Assembly: GCA_033239525.1 (NCBI GenBank) | Contig: BSYO01000008.1 | Location: 10,474,150 to 10,538,149 of the forward strand | Source: Nepenthes gracilis | Taxonomy: Eukaryota; Streptophyta; Magnoliopsida; Caryophyllales; Nepenthaceae | Reading direction: 5' to 3' | DNA: 64,000 nucleotides | In this document: positions 14,341 through 25,250 of the stretch, piece by piece | Position numbering within the stretch: position 1 is the first letter of the stretch | How the letters are laid out: each line of letters starts with the position of its first letter | Position numbers and translations under genes: made by a program | The notes under the pieces: generated by a model | What the model was told of the DNA's origin: nothing | What the model saw: the letters and a program-made list of their open reading frames with translations, nothing else | Databases searched by the model: none

Positions 14341-15130
14341 GATTTTGTCCCTCTCGGGGGCTTTAAAGAAGGGGCTGGTACTTGTTACCGATTTTTGCGA
14401 GAAGCGGAACAAAGCTACCAGCAGCCCGAGTCAATCGTTGGGCGTCTTTGGCGCTCCGTGGGAGCCATGCTCGGCGAAAAACTTGATCTTTCCTCGGGTT
14501 TGCCTCGATCCCCGTTGGGAGGCGATGAAACCCAAGAACTTCCGGAGGCCCACCAAGAAGCACTTGGTGGATTCAGCTTCATTTGATCTTTGGCGGAGCA
14601 CCTCGAACGATTCTTCCAGTGCGTATATGGTCGCCAAGGATTTCTGCTCTTGACGAACATGTCGTCGACGTAGACCTCCATGTTGCGACCAATCTGTTTT
14701 TCGAACATCTTGTTGACCAGTCGCTGGTAAGTTGCTCCAACGTTTTTCAGTCCAAAGAGTATCACTTTGTAGCAGTAGGTGCCCTTGTCCGTCATGAACG
14801 AGGTATGTTTCTCGTCCTCCAGACTCATTCGAATCTGGTTGTAACTCGAATAGGCGTCCATGAAGCTTAGCAACTCATGTCCAGCCTTGGAGTCAACAGT
14901 AGGTCAATCCTGGGCAAGGAAAAACTGTCTTTCGAGAAGGCCTTATTAATGTCGGTAAAATCGACGCACATTCACCATTTCCCGTTGCTCTTTTTAACCA
15001 GGATGACATTCAAAAGCCAATCTGGATACTAGACTTCTCTAATAAATCCAGCGTCTAGCAGCTTTTTCACCTCCTCTCGGATGGCGATCAGCTTCTCTAT
15101 GGAGTGGTTTCTCCTCTTCACCCTGACCGG
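14340..15130 (-). pseudogene. Tat-1 reverse transcriptase
   Basis: Minus-strand Ty3/gypsy RT. Starts near EKLIAIREEVKKLLDAGFI (about 15095), then VILVKKSNGKW and VDFTDIN, FMDAYSSYNQIRM, TYCYKVILFGLKNVGATYQR and the catalytic box MEVYVDDM, which is intact. In-frame stops include TAG where a Gln is usual before YPDW and TGA where an Arg is usual after NGKW, both C-to-T changes. The thumb region beyond FVKS is frameshifted. It would copy element RNA into cDNA if intact. Confidence 0.85.
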
Positions 15131-15289
15131 CTTCCGACCAGGATTGAGGCCCAACTTGTGGATCATTACCTCTACCGAAATTTCGGGCATGTCTATGGGA
15201 GCCCACTCAAATATGTCGACATTCCGTTGCAGGAATGCAAATAGTTCAGTGTGCAGTGTGTCAGTGAGTGAGCCGCCAATCTGCGCACA

Positions 15290-15700
15290 CTTTTTCGATT
15301 ACCCCGGATTCAGTGGGACTAGATCCGTGGCTTCACCAAACTGCGCTTGCTGCAGGGTAGTCTCGTCTCGATGATCGAGTTCTCCCACCGTGCTAGGGCT
15401 GCCGCTAGGGGTAATTTGGGACATGTAGCATGTCCGCTCGATTATTTGGTCGCCTAACACCTTTCCCACACCGTAAGGTGTTTGGAACTTCATTTTGAGG
15501 TGCGGAATTGAGGTGACCGCCCCAAACGCTGTCAGGCACGGCCTGCCTAGTATCGCGTTGTAAACGGAGGGTAGGTCAACGACGAGAAAGGTGAATGTGC
15601 AACTTGCTGTTTTCGGATAGGTGCCCAGGGTGACTTCCAATTGGATTGTCCCTTGAACAGGCACTGATTCATTATCAAGGCCATATAGTGGTCCTTCAGC
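15290..15700 (-). pseudogene. Tat-1 aspartic protease region
   Basis: Minus-strand frame 15664-15299 reads FLVVDLPSVYNAILGRPCL and HLKMKFQTPYGVGKVLGDQ, the conserved C-terminal half of the Tat/gypsy protease (the YN.ILGRP motif). The N-terminal catalytic Asp-Thr/Ser-Gly part should lie around 15700-15880 but is not open in this frame. Lies between gag and RT as expected for gag-pol. Confidence 0.75.
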
Positions 15701-15904
15701 GGGCTTTAACTGGTTTTTTTAGGCCTAACTTAAAGAAGGCATCCAAGTAAAGCAAGTCTTTAAAACTTTTATTATCGATAAAGACTTCGTTTTGGTGGTA
15801 GTCCACTACAAAATCAAACGAATCTTTATACAACAAAGGGGTTAGCATGGGGGAACACTACATGAGTTAAGTCATTATCATCGAAGCTAATTGTATTATC
15901 TACT

Positions 15905-16814
15905 ATGCGTTGCTTCTTCCTCTCAATCTGCTGCTCTTTGCTGTCAGTCGGGTTCTTGACAAGTCGGGTGGTGACTATATTAACCACCCCCGCCGCAACC
16001 CTATTCCGCGGTGGAGAAGGCTCCTCGCCTTCTCTGCCGTTTACTCAGTGCCCAATTCCCTTGACGAATCGGGTGAGATGTCCCCTGCGAACTAGCTCTT
16101 CTATTTCCCTCCCAACGCGTCTTGCGGTCTTGATTGAATGGCGGCAGCGATGGAAGTCACATGCTTGGCTGGTTTCGAGTCCTTACTGCGGTTTCAAATG
16201 ACCCTTGAACTTTTCTCCGAATGCATGAGGGCGTTGAAGTGCGTGTCCGTGAAGGTGTGGCGCTGGTGCACCCGTAGTCTCGCGTTACTGAGGCCCCGTC
16301 CGGCGCTGCTTCTGGCGGGAGTGTTCTCCGCCACTGTACTTTCTCTTCCGGTCACTAGGGAACGACTGAGGCTGATCCGCCCGTTTTGGACGTCTTGCCC
16401 CGTTGGCCTCCTCTGTCTCGACGTAGGCCCTAGTGATGGATTCTGCCTCTCGAAAAGTTTGAGGATTTTTGTGGGACAGGTGCTTGAAAAAGTCACCGTA
16501 AGTCAGCGCTGAGATGAAACTGCCCAACTTCATCTCCTCTGTAATCTTGGGAATCCTTTTGGCTTCCGCTGAGATGAAACGCCGTGGGTTCTCTCCCGGT
16601 TTCTGCTTTATGTGGGAGAGATGCCACGGCTACTTCTCTTCCCGTCGGCTCGAGGCATACTGAGCCAAGAAGAGATCCGTGAGCTCATGAAAACTGCTGA
16701 TGGTACCTGAAGGGAGGTGATGAAACCAGATTGTGGCATCTCCATTCAGCGTGAGCGAAAAACAACGGCACAATGCTGAGTCTTCTAGGCCTTGTGGACT
16801 CAGATGGTTGCGAA
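15905..16814 (-). pseudogene. Tat-1 gag, truncated at its N-terminus
   Basis: Minus-strand gag. From 16814 the frame reads RNHLSPQGLEDSALCRCFSL, TIWFHHLPSGTISSFHELTD and then KPGENPRRFI, the Retrotrans_gag-type core, followed by MKLGSFISALTYGDFF and a basic stretch. Further on CDFHRC and VRRGHLTRFV give the zinc-like C-x-F-H region found before the protease in Tat elements. The sequence is cut in the middle of the core at 16814/16815, where flank DNA begins. One TAG interrupts the core. Confidence 0.75.
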
Positions 16815-17355
16815 AATATACACTTAATTTGATTGTTTATTAAACTATATAATTATTTTATATACTTTAATAATTAATTGACACCGAAAATATTTTAATT
16901 TTTTAAAAAACAGAAATGTTAAAACAAATACTCTTATATGTATACTACTTATTTTAATATATATATATATTTTAAATATTTGATTTGTTTTGGAAAAATA
17001 ATTTGAGGATATTTATTTTAAATATGAATGTATTAGAATATATTCAAATATATTTTATTAATTTTTTATAATGGTTATTATTTAGTTAAAAATAAAAATT
17101 TTATATTAAAAACTAAATGTACAAATTTTTCCTCAAATCTAATAAAAAAAAAATTATCTTTATCAAATTTAACATAGAGTTTCCCACGATAATATTTACA
17201 AATAAAGGGCATGCAAGAACACATGTACAAAGATTTTATAATTTTAATATAATATGCATAAATTTAATATATAAGGTTTTAAATTCTCATGAAATATGAA
17301 TCAAACTAACATGTATAAAAAAATATAATTAAATAAAATAAATAATCATCATATG
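16815..17355 (+). repeat. R repeat copy 2, left part
   Basis: Repeats 7181-7713 at a constant offset of 9634 bp for the first part, with only scattered differences. It begins abruptly inside Tat-1 gag and ends with ATATG at 17351-17355, the 5-bp target duplication of the solo LTR that follows. Confidence 0.9.
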
Positions 17356-18363
17356 TGATGCGTCCCTAGATCCGAACTTCAAACTGATTCGGATGATCCT
17401 CTTGTCGTGGCTCCGGCTCCGTTTCCTGAGTTGGATCCTGCACACCACTAAACAGAACAGGAGGTCAGTATGTCGGCGAGATGTTGTCCCACCGAAAAGA
17501 CTCCGACGTTCAAGCCAGTAAAACAATCTTCGAAAGAAAAAAACTAAAATTGAGAGAAAGAGAGGGACAATGAGAGTGTTTTTTCCAGATGTAAGAGAGA
17601 CGTGAGACCTTCTTGAATCTGAAAAGTGGGAAGGCAGTAAATGGCCGTGAGGGGCTCGCTTGTTTGCCTTAGGATTGTTGGTGAATGTGTTTGCGTAGCC
17701 GAGAGCTTGGGCAGTTCTGAGAGTTTCAATGTCTGAGAATGTAATTGAAAGCGTAGTTCAAGAGAATCAATGAAAGCGTCGCTTGAATGGTGAATCAAGG
17801 GTTTCTTTTATGGTTGAGAGGACGATCCTCCTTCTTTAGAAAGAGTGATTGCCTCTGTGATCTGCTGGCTGGCTTGCCTTTGGGAGCAGGCGCCAGTTGC
17901 TAAGCCATGCAATATAGTTTCCTTCTGAGGCGGCCAACCACTTTTCAAACTGGACGCTTTCCTTCTGTGCATGTTACTGTTGGAGAGCCCAGGTTGGTAA
18001 GGATTTGGAAAAATCTGGCGCCTTCCTTATGTAAAGGGCGCCAATATTGTCAATATCCCTTTGGGTACCAGTTGGGACCGTGAAAAATCACTAGAAAGCC
18101 GTTGTTAGCCTTTGATGATTCGTGGGCTTAAACGACTGGACCAGATCAAGAAAGGCCTCCTTTGGGCCCCAAAGTCGGGCACCTGACGGTCAGCGTTGGG
18201 TTGAACGTCTGCGCGTCTGCGTTGTTGCCCGGCGGTCCAACGCCAAGTTGGCCGTCCTGAACCCTTTAGCTCTTGTGCTCTTTTCTTCGGCCGTTAAAGT
18301 GTTGACCGTCATTTTGGGCCCAGATTGACTATTGGGCTTTAGCTATTTCGGCACACCCCATCA
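17356..18363 (-). repeat. solo LTR of the Tat-1 family with intact target duplication
   Basis: 1008 bp from TGATGCGTCCC to CACCCCATCA, flanked on both sides by ATATG (17351-17355 and 18364-18368). No internal element sequence lies on either side. R copy 5 at 55649-55653 and R copy 3 at 50636-50640 keep the unoccupied site. TTGAC motifs cluster at 18190-18340. Confidence 0.92.
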
Positions 18364-19602
18364 ATATGTACGAGTATTTAAATAAAAAATACTTAGAGAT
18401 TTTAAAAACAACTCAATAATAAAGAAAAAAATAAGTTTAGGTAAAATTTTTTTTAGCTTTAATTTACCAAACAATAGTTTACATTCATTTAAAATTAACT
18501 CGGATTCACTTTCTCTTTCTTTTTTTCTCTTTTTCTCTCACTTTTTCTCTTTTTTTTCTCTTTTTTTTTCTCTTTTTTCTCTAAAAAATCTATAACAAAT
18601 AAGTTAAAGTTTGTGAGAGGGTACATATATAACAGCTTGGTGCATGTGCACTAGCACCAAAACTTCTTTAATCTTACACACGAGCATCGAGTATGCATAT
18701 ATCATATGTCACAATTTTGGACTAAATACTTACGATCGTTTCTTATGTGCATCTCAAGTACAACTACTTTGTTTAAAGTACGCTCATGTGTGGCACAGGT
18801 GTATGTCAGATGCCATTTGAAAATAAATCACATTGATTCAATGCTTAATTTTTAATTTGAACTCACAATTAAACTTAATAATGTATTTATTTTCTTAATT
18901 TTAAAGTCATTTATTAAATTTTAAATTTGGATCTTACACTACCTAGTAATTTTTGGGCAACTATAATATTTTTTTGCTAGTGCTATGATCTTAGCTCTAA
19001 TCTAGATCCAATAAAAAAATAATGGTGAGTTAAATATTTTATAAGTGATGATAATTAATAATATATAATAATTAATAATTGTAATTTTTATATATTAAAT
19101 TAATATAAAAATAATTTATTCTATCTTGATAGATTCCAATTGAAATACGTGCTTCGAAAGGTTCAAATCCTTTCAATATTACGAGATTTTAACACGCAAC
19201 TTGAGACATGTCAAAATCTGGGAGATGAGTGCTTGCTCGAGGGAGCTAAAGCAATTGTTGACTAATCTTGAAGCCTATATGTAATTAAATTCATAGATTC
19301 TGGTTGTTTTTTTTTAATTAAAAAAAGATATATAATTTTAATTTTTTAAATCTAAATTATTAGTTTAAAAATATGTGACGATTTAAATTTAGATATTATA
19401 TAATCTAATTTAAATAGTTATTTTTAACAATTTTTTATATATTAAATTTAATATGCAATAGATAATAATATTTAAAAATAAATTTAAAATTATATTTATT
19501 TTTAATATTTTGTTTATTTTTTGATAATTTTATTTTAATTTACTAATTAAAATTAGAGAGTAAGTTTCCCAAACTCTATATAACTAGTATAGCTTTGGAG
19601 TA
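18364..19602 (+). repeat. R repeat copy 2, right part
   Basis: Continues the R repeat after the solo LTR. 18364-19080 aligns with 55649-56333. The polypyrimidine TTTTCTC run at 18510-18590 and the TATA-like TACATATATAACAGC near 18624 are shared. 18750-19602 matches the reverse complement of 38957-39448 plus 36960-37324. At 19160-19180 GGTTCAAATCC flanked by GAAAG and CTTTC resembles a tRNA T-arm or Pol III B box, but no tRNA fold surrounds it. Confidence 0.85.
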
Positions 19603-20552
19603 TGATGCGTTTTGAATCCAAATCTCGAATAGATTCGGGTCAAGTCGTTTGTTTGACTCTGACTCCATTTATTGAGTTCGAGTCCTACACACCACAATTA
19701 TGAACAAGAATCTAGTGATGGCGGAAGTTTGTCCTACCAAAAATATTTCGACACTCAAGTCACTAAACTACCTTCAAATTAAGATGGTGAAACTAAAGGA
19801 ACGTTATGAGAATGCAGAGAGTGTTTGTAATGGGGGAGTGCTCTCGTTAGCTGAGAGGCTTGGGTTGCTCGTGAGGAGCACAATCTCTCAATACCGTGTT
19901 CGTTAGGAACGTAGTAGCAAAGACACAGGGAGGAGAGTTATGATGCTGAAAGCGTGAGAGTTTTATAATGAAGGCTTTTGTAGGCAAGTGAGAGCCTGCC
20001 CCGGAGTGAGAACTCTATAGCCTTTTATAGCCACTGTGCTGGGATGCCTTCATTATGCAGAAGGGCTTGATTCCTATGCTCTGCTGAGATCACTGTCTTT
20101 TTTGACGCGGAGCATTCATGGCAGTAATTGTCGCTAGATTGATTGCTTTCCTTTTGTATTCTATAACCGTTAGAGTTTCTAGTAGATAGGATGAGGATTC
20201 TGACGTCTTCCTTTAGGGGTGCGCATTGATCCTGGAAGCAACCGTTAAATGAGGATTGCCTTCTATTAAGAGTACGAAATTAGGAGAGAAGACCATTATG
20301 GCATGAAGATGGATATGTGGACCAATAAGACACATGAGCTTGGTCATCAGCAATTCTTCTCGCCATATTTTCGATCAACGAAAGTGTTGACCGTCTTGGG
20401 CCCAAATAGGCCATCCTGCCCTTGGGCTTTTACTCGTTCATTAGCCTGTCGTCTGACCAACGACTGGTGTTGACCGTCTAAGCATAAATGAGCCGTTGTG
20501 GATTTGGGTTGTTCCTTTTTCTTAGGCCAAACCATTATTGGTGTACCCTTCA
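19603..20552 (-). repeat. Tat-2 3' LTR
   Basis: 950 bp from TGATGCGTTTTGAATCC to GTACCCTTCA on +. The first 90 bp and the last 180 bp (AAAGTGTTGACCGTCTTGGG, GTTGACCGTCTAAG) match the Tat-1 and Tat-3 LTRs; the middle is more diverged. It is inserted at the end of R copy 2. Confidence 0.82.
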
Positions 20553-20716
20553 CTAGCTCCTATGTTGGTGGTTTGAAACTCTGGCCTCCAGCATATTCAA
20601 GATGGGATGAGCCTGACTTGAATCCCTCAGTGAGGAAGCTGGCAATGACTCTTAGTCTATTGATTGTGTTGCTTGCAGTTGTTAACCGTAAAGTTAAGAT
20701 CCGGAGAATTGGCTGA

Positions 20717-21090
20717 GTAGATCGTTGATTAGATTCGTTGACCATCTAGGTAAGAATTTGAAAAACTGCTGAAGAAAATGTTACTGGATTTGTTAACTGT
20801 TTAGACTAGAATCCAGAGTACTGTTGGAGGAAACGTTGATTGGATTCGTTGACTGCCTGGGCTAGAAATTGAAGAACTGTAGAAGGAAGTATTGACTGGA
20901 TTCGTTAACCTTTTAGGCTAGAATTCAGAGAACTGCTGGAGGAAATATTGACCGGATTCGTTAACCGCCTGGGCTAGAATCTGAAGAACTATTGAAGGAA
21001 GTGTTGATCGAATTTGTTGACCGTCTATGCTAGAATTTGGAGAACTATTGGAGGAAACGTTGACCGCCTGAGCCAGAATATGGAGAATTG
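20717..21090. repeat. 56-bp minisatellite, about 6.5 units (Tat-2)
   Basis: The word GAAACGTTGA or its variants recurs at 20774, 20830, 20886, 20942, 20998 and 21054, exactly 56 bp apart, with a preceding unit from 20717. Each unit carries GTTGAC(C/T) or a close variant, CTGGGCTAGAAT and GAGAACT(G/A)(C/T)TGGAGGAAA. Lies between the 3' LTR and the antisense ORF. Confidence 0.95.
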
Positions 21091-21375
21091 GTAGGAGTTG
21101 AAACGATACACCATTGTGTCGTCAAACCGTCAGTCGAAAAGTTAGCCACGTGTCAACATATAATGAATTTGTAATCCTGGTAGTTAATGCGCTAGAGGAC
21201 CGGATTTGACTGCACCCGTTCAAGAAGTAACACGTGTCAATAATGATTAGCGTGCCTTTTCGATGCACAGCCCTTCTCTAACATTCATCTACCTTTAAGT
21301 TACTCTATCCGTTTGTTTTCAAACTTTTCATGCTTTTCTCCTGAAAATTTTTTAAGTATTCTACTTCCTTCCCCT

Positions 21376-22985
21376 ATGTCCATGGCATATTCTATAACCC
21401 AGATAGCTTCAGTACTCAAGGCCAGTGAAATGAAAGAGTTGTACATTGAGTACAACATTCCTAAGAAGATCATCTTCAAGATGCCCAATAAGGAGGACAG
21501 GGCATGCTCTCCTCCTAAGGGCTGCATCAGTGTATACGAGGCTCACTTGAGGAATAGGTTACGCCTTTCGGTCCCTGACGAGTTGTTGGACACCTTTGCC
21601 GCTCTGCAAATCCCCTTCACACAGTTTCATGCCAATGCTATGCAATACCTGTGCACCCATTGCATTTTTCTCCACCACCATTCGAAGTTGCTGATGATGG
21701 AGGCAGTTAGGGTGATTTTAAGTTCACTCAGGGTGGAGAGTGGGTTTCTTCGTCCCCACGAGGGCACTAGATCAGTAATGTTATTTATGATTCCTTGAAG
21801 AACTAGAAGAATCGTTTCTTTTTCGTGCATGTTGATGAGTCCTAACCCTTAGCCAGGGACTGGGATAGGGTGCTCGACATTTACACCGGGATGCCTATGG
21901 ATAAAGAGACTTTTGCTATTAAGTCGCTGTTGAAGCTGGTTAAGGACCACCCCTTTGAGTTTCAGATGGACCACTTGGTTTTTCGAACAGAAGCGAAAAG
22001 GGTACGATGGAGACCGCCTTCTCCGATTCAGAAGGTGAGGGTGACTTCCCGCAATAGGAAGGCTAGCGCCATCATTATTGAGTCCGTCAACGCGCCTTTC
22101 AGTGAGGAAGCTCCCAAAAGTCCAAGGCAGAAAAAGGCGGCAATAGTAATGCCTTCTTTTTCCTCGTCCACCGAGTTAGATTATATTTTGGTTGGCCGGT
22201 TCATTAGGACCAAAGACAGCTTTGGTGTAGGCGATGTCAAGGCTGCGGTGGAGGCACATAGGGCCAGACTGTGCTTTGCTACTAGTAGTGCCGTTCTTGC
22301 TTTACAGCAGCTGGAGCACTTGGCGGTGGAGCTGGGTTACATGGAGCTTCAGCCCGGCGACGCAAATGAGCGGGTGTCAGTAGTCGGGTAAACCTTCAAA
22401 ATCTTCCTTCCCTTTTCTTCCTTCGTTGCTGTTATTTAGAGTTTGTTAGCTTTTGTAGGAGGAGAAAATAACTGGTGCAGTTGGCAAGAGACTGCTCTAG
22501 TGGGACCTGGTGATCTCTTATCGTGATAGAGAGATCACCGGGTTTGAGGAGGAAGTGGAGCTTCTTAAGGTAAAGTACTAGGAGGACACAATTGTTCTTC
22601 AATCCGTGCTATTAAGTCTGGAAGAGAAAAATGTCAAACTGAAAGAGGAGAATATCCGTTTGTAATAGAACGCTAGATTTAGAGAGGAAGCCGATCGATG
22701 ATGAGGCCTTGACCACGACTCTAAGACGAGATGACATCACTGGAGAATGAGTTGTCCACTCGTATACATCCCCATGAGATCTCGAGATGCTACAGGTGCA
22801 GTTGTGGAAAGATGTCAACCTTAGTCGTCGCATTGCGGGGCTGATTGACCCTAACTTTCCAGTTGAATTTCTTGACCTAGCAAACCATTCTGTCCAGTGT
22901 CGCGAGAACCTCATGGGACAGTCCTATAGTGGTCAAGGGCCATCGTCGCCTCCTCTTGGGGCCTCTGCTCCACCCTTACTTTTTT
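21376..22985 (+). pseudogene. antisense ORF of Tat-2, one intron
   Basis: Homologue of the Tat-1 antisense ORF. Starts at ATG 21376 (or 21382). Reads KELYIEYNIPKKI, PPKGCISVYEAHLRNRLRL, HANAMQYLCTHCIFL up to 21798. After a frame break it continues 21870-22391 with a Pro/Ser-rich stretch (KSPRQKKAAIVMPSFSSS) and a helical segment VGDVKAAVEAHRARLCFATS. Intron 22388-22458 (GTAAAC...TTGTAG). Exon 2 (22459 on) has SLEEKNVKLKEENIRL, a coiled coil, then many stops, ending in RAIVASSWGLCS, which matches the end of the Tat-3 copy. Exon 1 is better preserved than exon 2. Confidence 0.7.
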
Positions 22986-23384
22986 GTATATAGTTGTAAA
23001 TGTACAGACATAATTAATAAAATGATCGTTTTATGGATGTGTTGTGTCATTGCCTTTTTTTGCCATTTTTTAATTACTTGTTATTGTATTGATCGGCCAA
23101 CTTAGTTTGTTGTACGCAAGTTGGCTATTTTCCTTATTTGAGAAGTTTGTGGTGCTCTCTGATGGATTTAAGTCTCGGAAAAAACATCAAGGTAGGTCTT
23201 GATGTCATGGCAAGCATGTTCTATACTATTGTGTGAGCAGAGGCTTGGTGGCGCTACCCAGGTATGAACTTGGGCGGTCAACTTTTGGGTGGAGTCCCTT
23301 ACTCTTGTCTACCATCGTTGACTAACTACGTTATCTCCCTATAAAGCAGGTTGTCACGTATGCTATTTAACCCTCCTAAGATTT

Positions 23385-23575
23385 TGATCACAAACGTGCC
23401 ACTTGGATGACGAAGGTTTAATTCAACTTCTAGTTTGTCTGGATAGCAGGGTTTTAATTCGGCATGAGCCACCTAGATGACCAGGGTTTAATTCGACAGC
23501 TCATGGGCCGCTTGGATAATTAGGGTTTAATTCGACCGCTCATGAGCTGCATGGATAACCAGGGTTTAGTTACAA
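23385..23575. repeat. 40-bp minisatellite (Tat-2)
   Basis: About four to five decayed units of the pattern CGACCGCTCATGGGCCGC plus TTGGATAACCAGGGTTTAATT, in the same position (between antisense ORF and integrase end) as in Tat-1 and Tat-3. Confidence 0.8.
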
Positions 23576-23749
23576 ATGGGTGAAAACCTGCTCGAATTAG
23601 GGGCAGTCTAGATCGTTTATACAACCCTATAAATATACACACATGCATATTGAACAGAAAAGGGAGAAATAACACACGGTACAAATAAGAAAGTATTCTT
23701 ATCTTATTAATTTCAACATGTTCATTTACAAGTATACACGTGCAACATG

Positions 23750-24540
23750 GATAACCTACCTGTGCCCTCGCTAAAAGTAGTGCTTGAGGTGGATCACGTT
23801 CCACGTTTGTGGAACCCACTTTCCATTCTAGGTCCAAAATTTGTATAATTCATTCCGTAAAATGGTTGAACTAGAAAAGGACCTTTCCAATTTGGGGACA
23901 GCCTATTCCGATTAGTAGTCTTACCCGTAGCCTCAATGCTTCGCAAAATTAAGTCTCCAACTTCAAATTGCCATACTTTTACCTTTTTGTTGTAACAGTG
24001 GGCAGCTCGTTATTGGTAGGCCACTGTCTGCATTCGAGATCCGTCGCGAGCTTCCTCCAACAAGTCTTGCTGTTTCCTGATTTTCTGAGAGTTACCTTGT
24101 TGGTCGAAGGATTCGACCGTAAGACTTAAGAGCTTGATCTCGATCGGAATTATTGCTTCAGTCCCATAGTAGAGACTAAAGGGTATCTCGTGAGTTGGTT
24201 CCTTGGGAGTCGTCCGGTAAGATCATAGGACGGAAGGTAGCTCGTCGACCTAGGAGCCCCTTGCATCATCTAGTTTAGTCTTCAAACTGTGGAGTAGCAT
24301 GCGGTTTATGACATTTACTTGTTCATTTGCTTGCAGGTATATCACTGAAGTGTGGACCGATCAGATACCCAGACTGGTACAATAATTGGTAAAGCGTTTT
24401 CCTAGAAATTAGGTTTCATTATCAGCCACAATGATATCAGAAACGCTAAATTTGCTGACTATACTCTGGCGGACGAACTCTAAGGCGTTGTGCTACATTA
24501 TCGGCTAGTAGTATCCTTGTGATCTGTTGGGGTTTTGACC
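23750..24540 (-). pseudogene. Tat-2 integrase C-terminal remnant
   Basis: Minus-strand, badly broken. PNWKGPFLV near 23890 is the conserved C-terminal integrase string (compare SPNWEGPFLV in Tat-1). Upstream text to about 24510 parallels Tat-1 12300-12900 line by line but has stops in every frame. At 24510-24545 it passes directly into gag. Confidence 0.65.
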
Positions 24541-25250
24541 TGTTGGGTTGTAATCATATTGACTACTCCAACCGTGATCCGATTCCGGGGTTGGGAAGGC
24601 TCTGGTCCTTCCTAGCCTGAAATGCCAGAACCTTGCCCAGGGTTCCTAACAAACCTGGTGAGTTGCCCCTTTTGGATGAGCTCCGCAATCTCCCACTGAA
24701 GCATCTTTCAATCTTCCATGAGTGTTCGGGAGATCGATGAAAATCACAGCATTTGGCTGGATTTCCTCTCTCCGCTTTCTTAAGTGGCTTGGCCCACTTA
24801 AGAAACTTCTCCTCACTGATCTGCACGAGGACATTGGAACATGTGTCGGTTAGGGGTGTCAGGTTGACCGGCTCATAATCTCTTCGCTCCGGTGCTCAGG
24901 TTTTGTGCTACTTCCTGCGAGAGTGGTCTTCGCCGTTGTGCTTCCTCTTTCCCTCGGCCGGGACAGAGTGAGGCTGTTCGGTCTTCTGGGGATACTTAGT
25001 TTCGTTAGCTTCTTTGGCCGTTGCGTAGGCTCTAGTGATAGATTCCGCTTCTCAAAAGGTTTGCGGATTTTTATGCATCAGGTGCCTGAAGAAATCTCCG
25101 TGTGTCAACGCAGAGATGAAACTTTTAAACTTTATCTCCTCTGTGAGCATGGGGATCCTTTTGGCTTTCGTCATGAAGCGATCCAGGAATTTCTTTGCGT
25201 TCTTTCCTTACTTCTACTTGATATGGGAGAGATGCCATGACTACTTGAAT
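24540..25250 (-). pseudogene. Tat-2 gag C-terminal part
   Basis: Minus-strand. Recognised by FLSGPSHLRKR and CCDFHRSPEHSWKIERCF, the C-x-F-H-x-H-x-C zinc-like region that ends Tat gag, and by sequence running parallel to Tat-1 16080-16560. Several stops. The retrotransposon gag core lies at its upstream end near 25100-25240. Confidence 0.65.

Larger units (their letters stand above)
7714..16814 (-). mobile_element. Tat-1: Ty3/gypsy Tat-lineage retrotransposon, 5' end missing
   Basis: Minus-strand element. From its 3' end: 3' LTR 7714-8692, purine tract 8693-8711, antisense ORF 9316-11040, 40-bp minisatellite 11712-11950, then integrase, two RNase H domains, RT, protease and gag up to 16814. 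The two RNase H domains and an extra ORF between pol and the 3' LTR are traits of the Tat lineage (Retand/Ogre-like). At 16815 the gag sequence stops abruptly and a second copy of the left flank (R repeat) begins, so the N-terminal half of gag, the primer-binding site and the 5' LTR are absent. pol carries several stops (mostly TAG) and frameshifts; the element is dead. Confidence 0.88.

Noticed and set aside
19140..19200. tRNA-like T arm GAAAG-GTTCAAATC-CTTTC
   Set aside because: No D arm, anticodon arm or acceptor stem can be formed around it, and it recurs in other R copies; a coincidence or a remnant of a Pol III B box.
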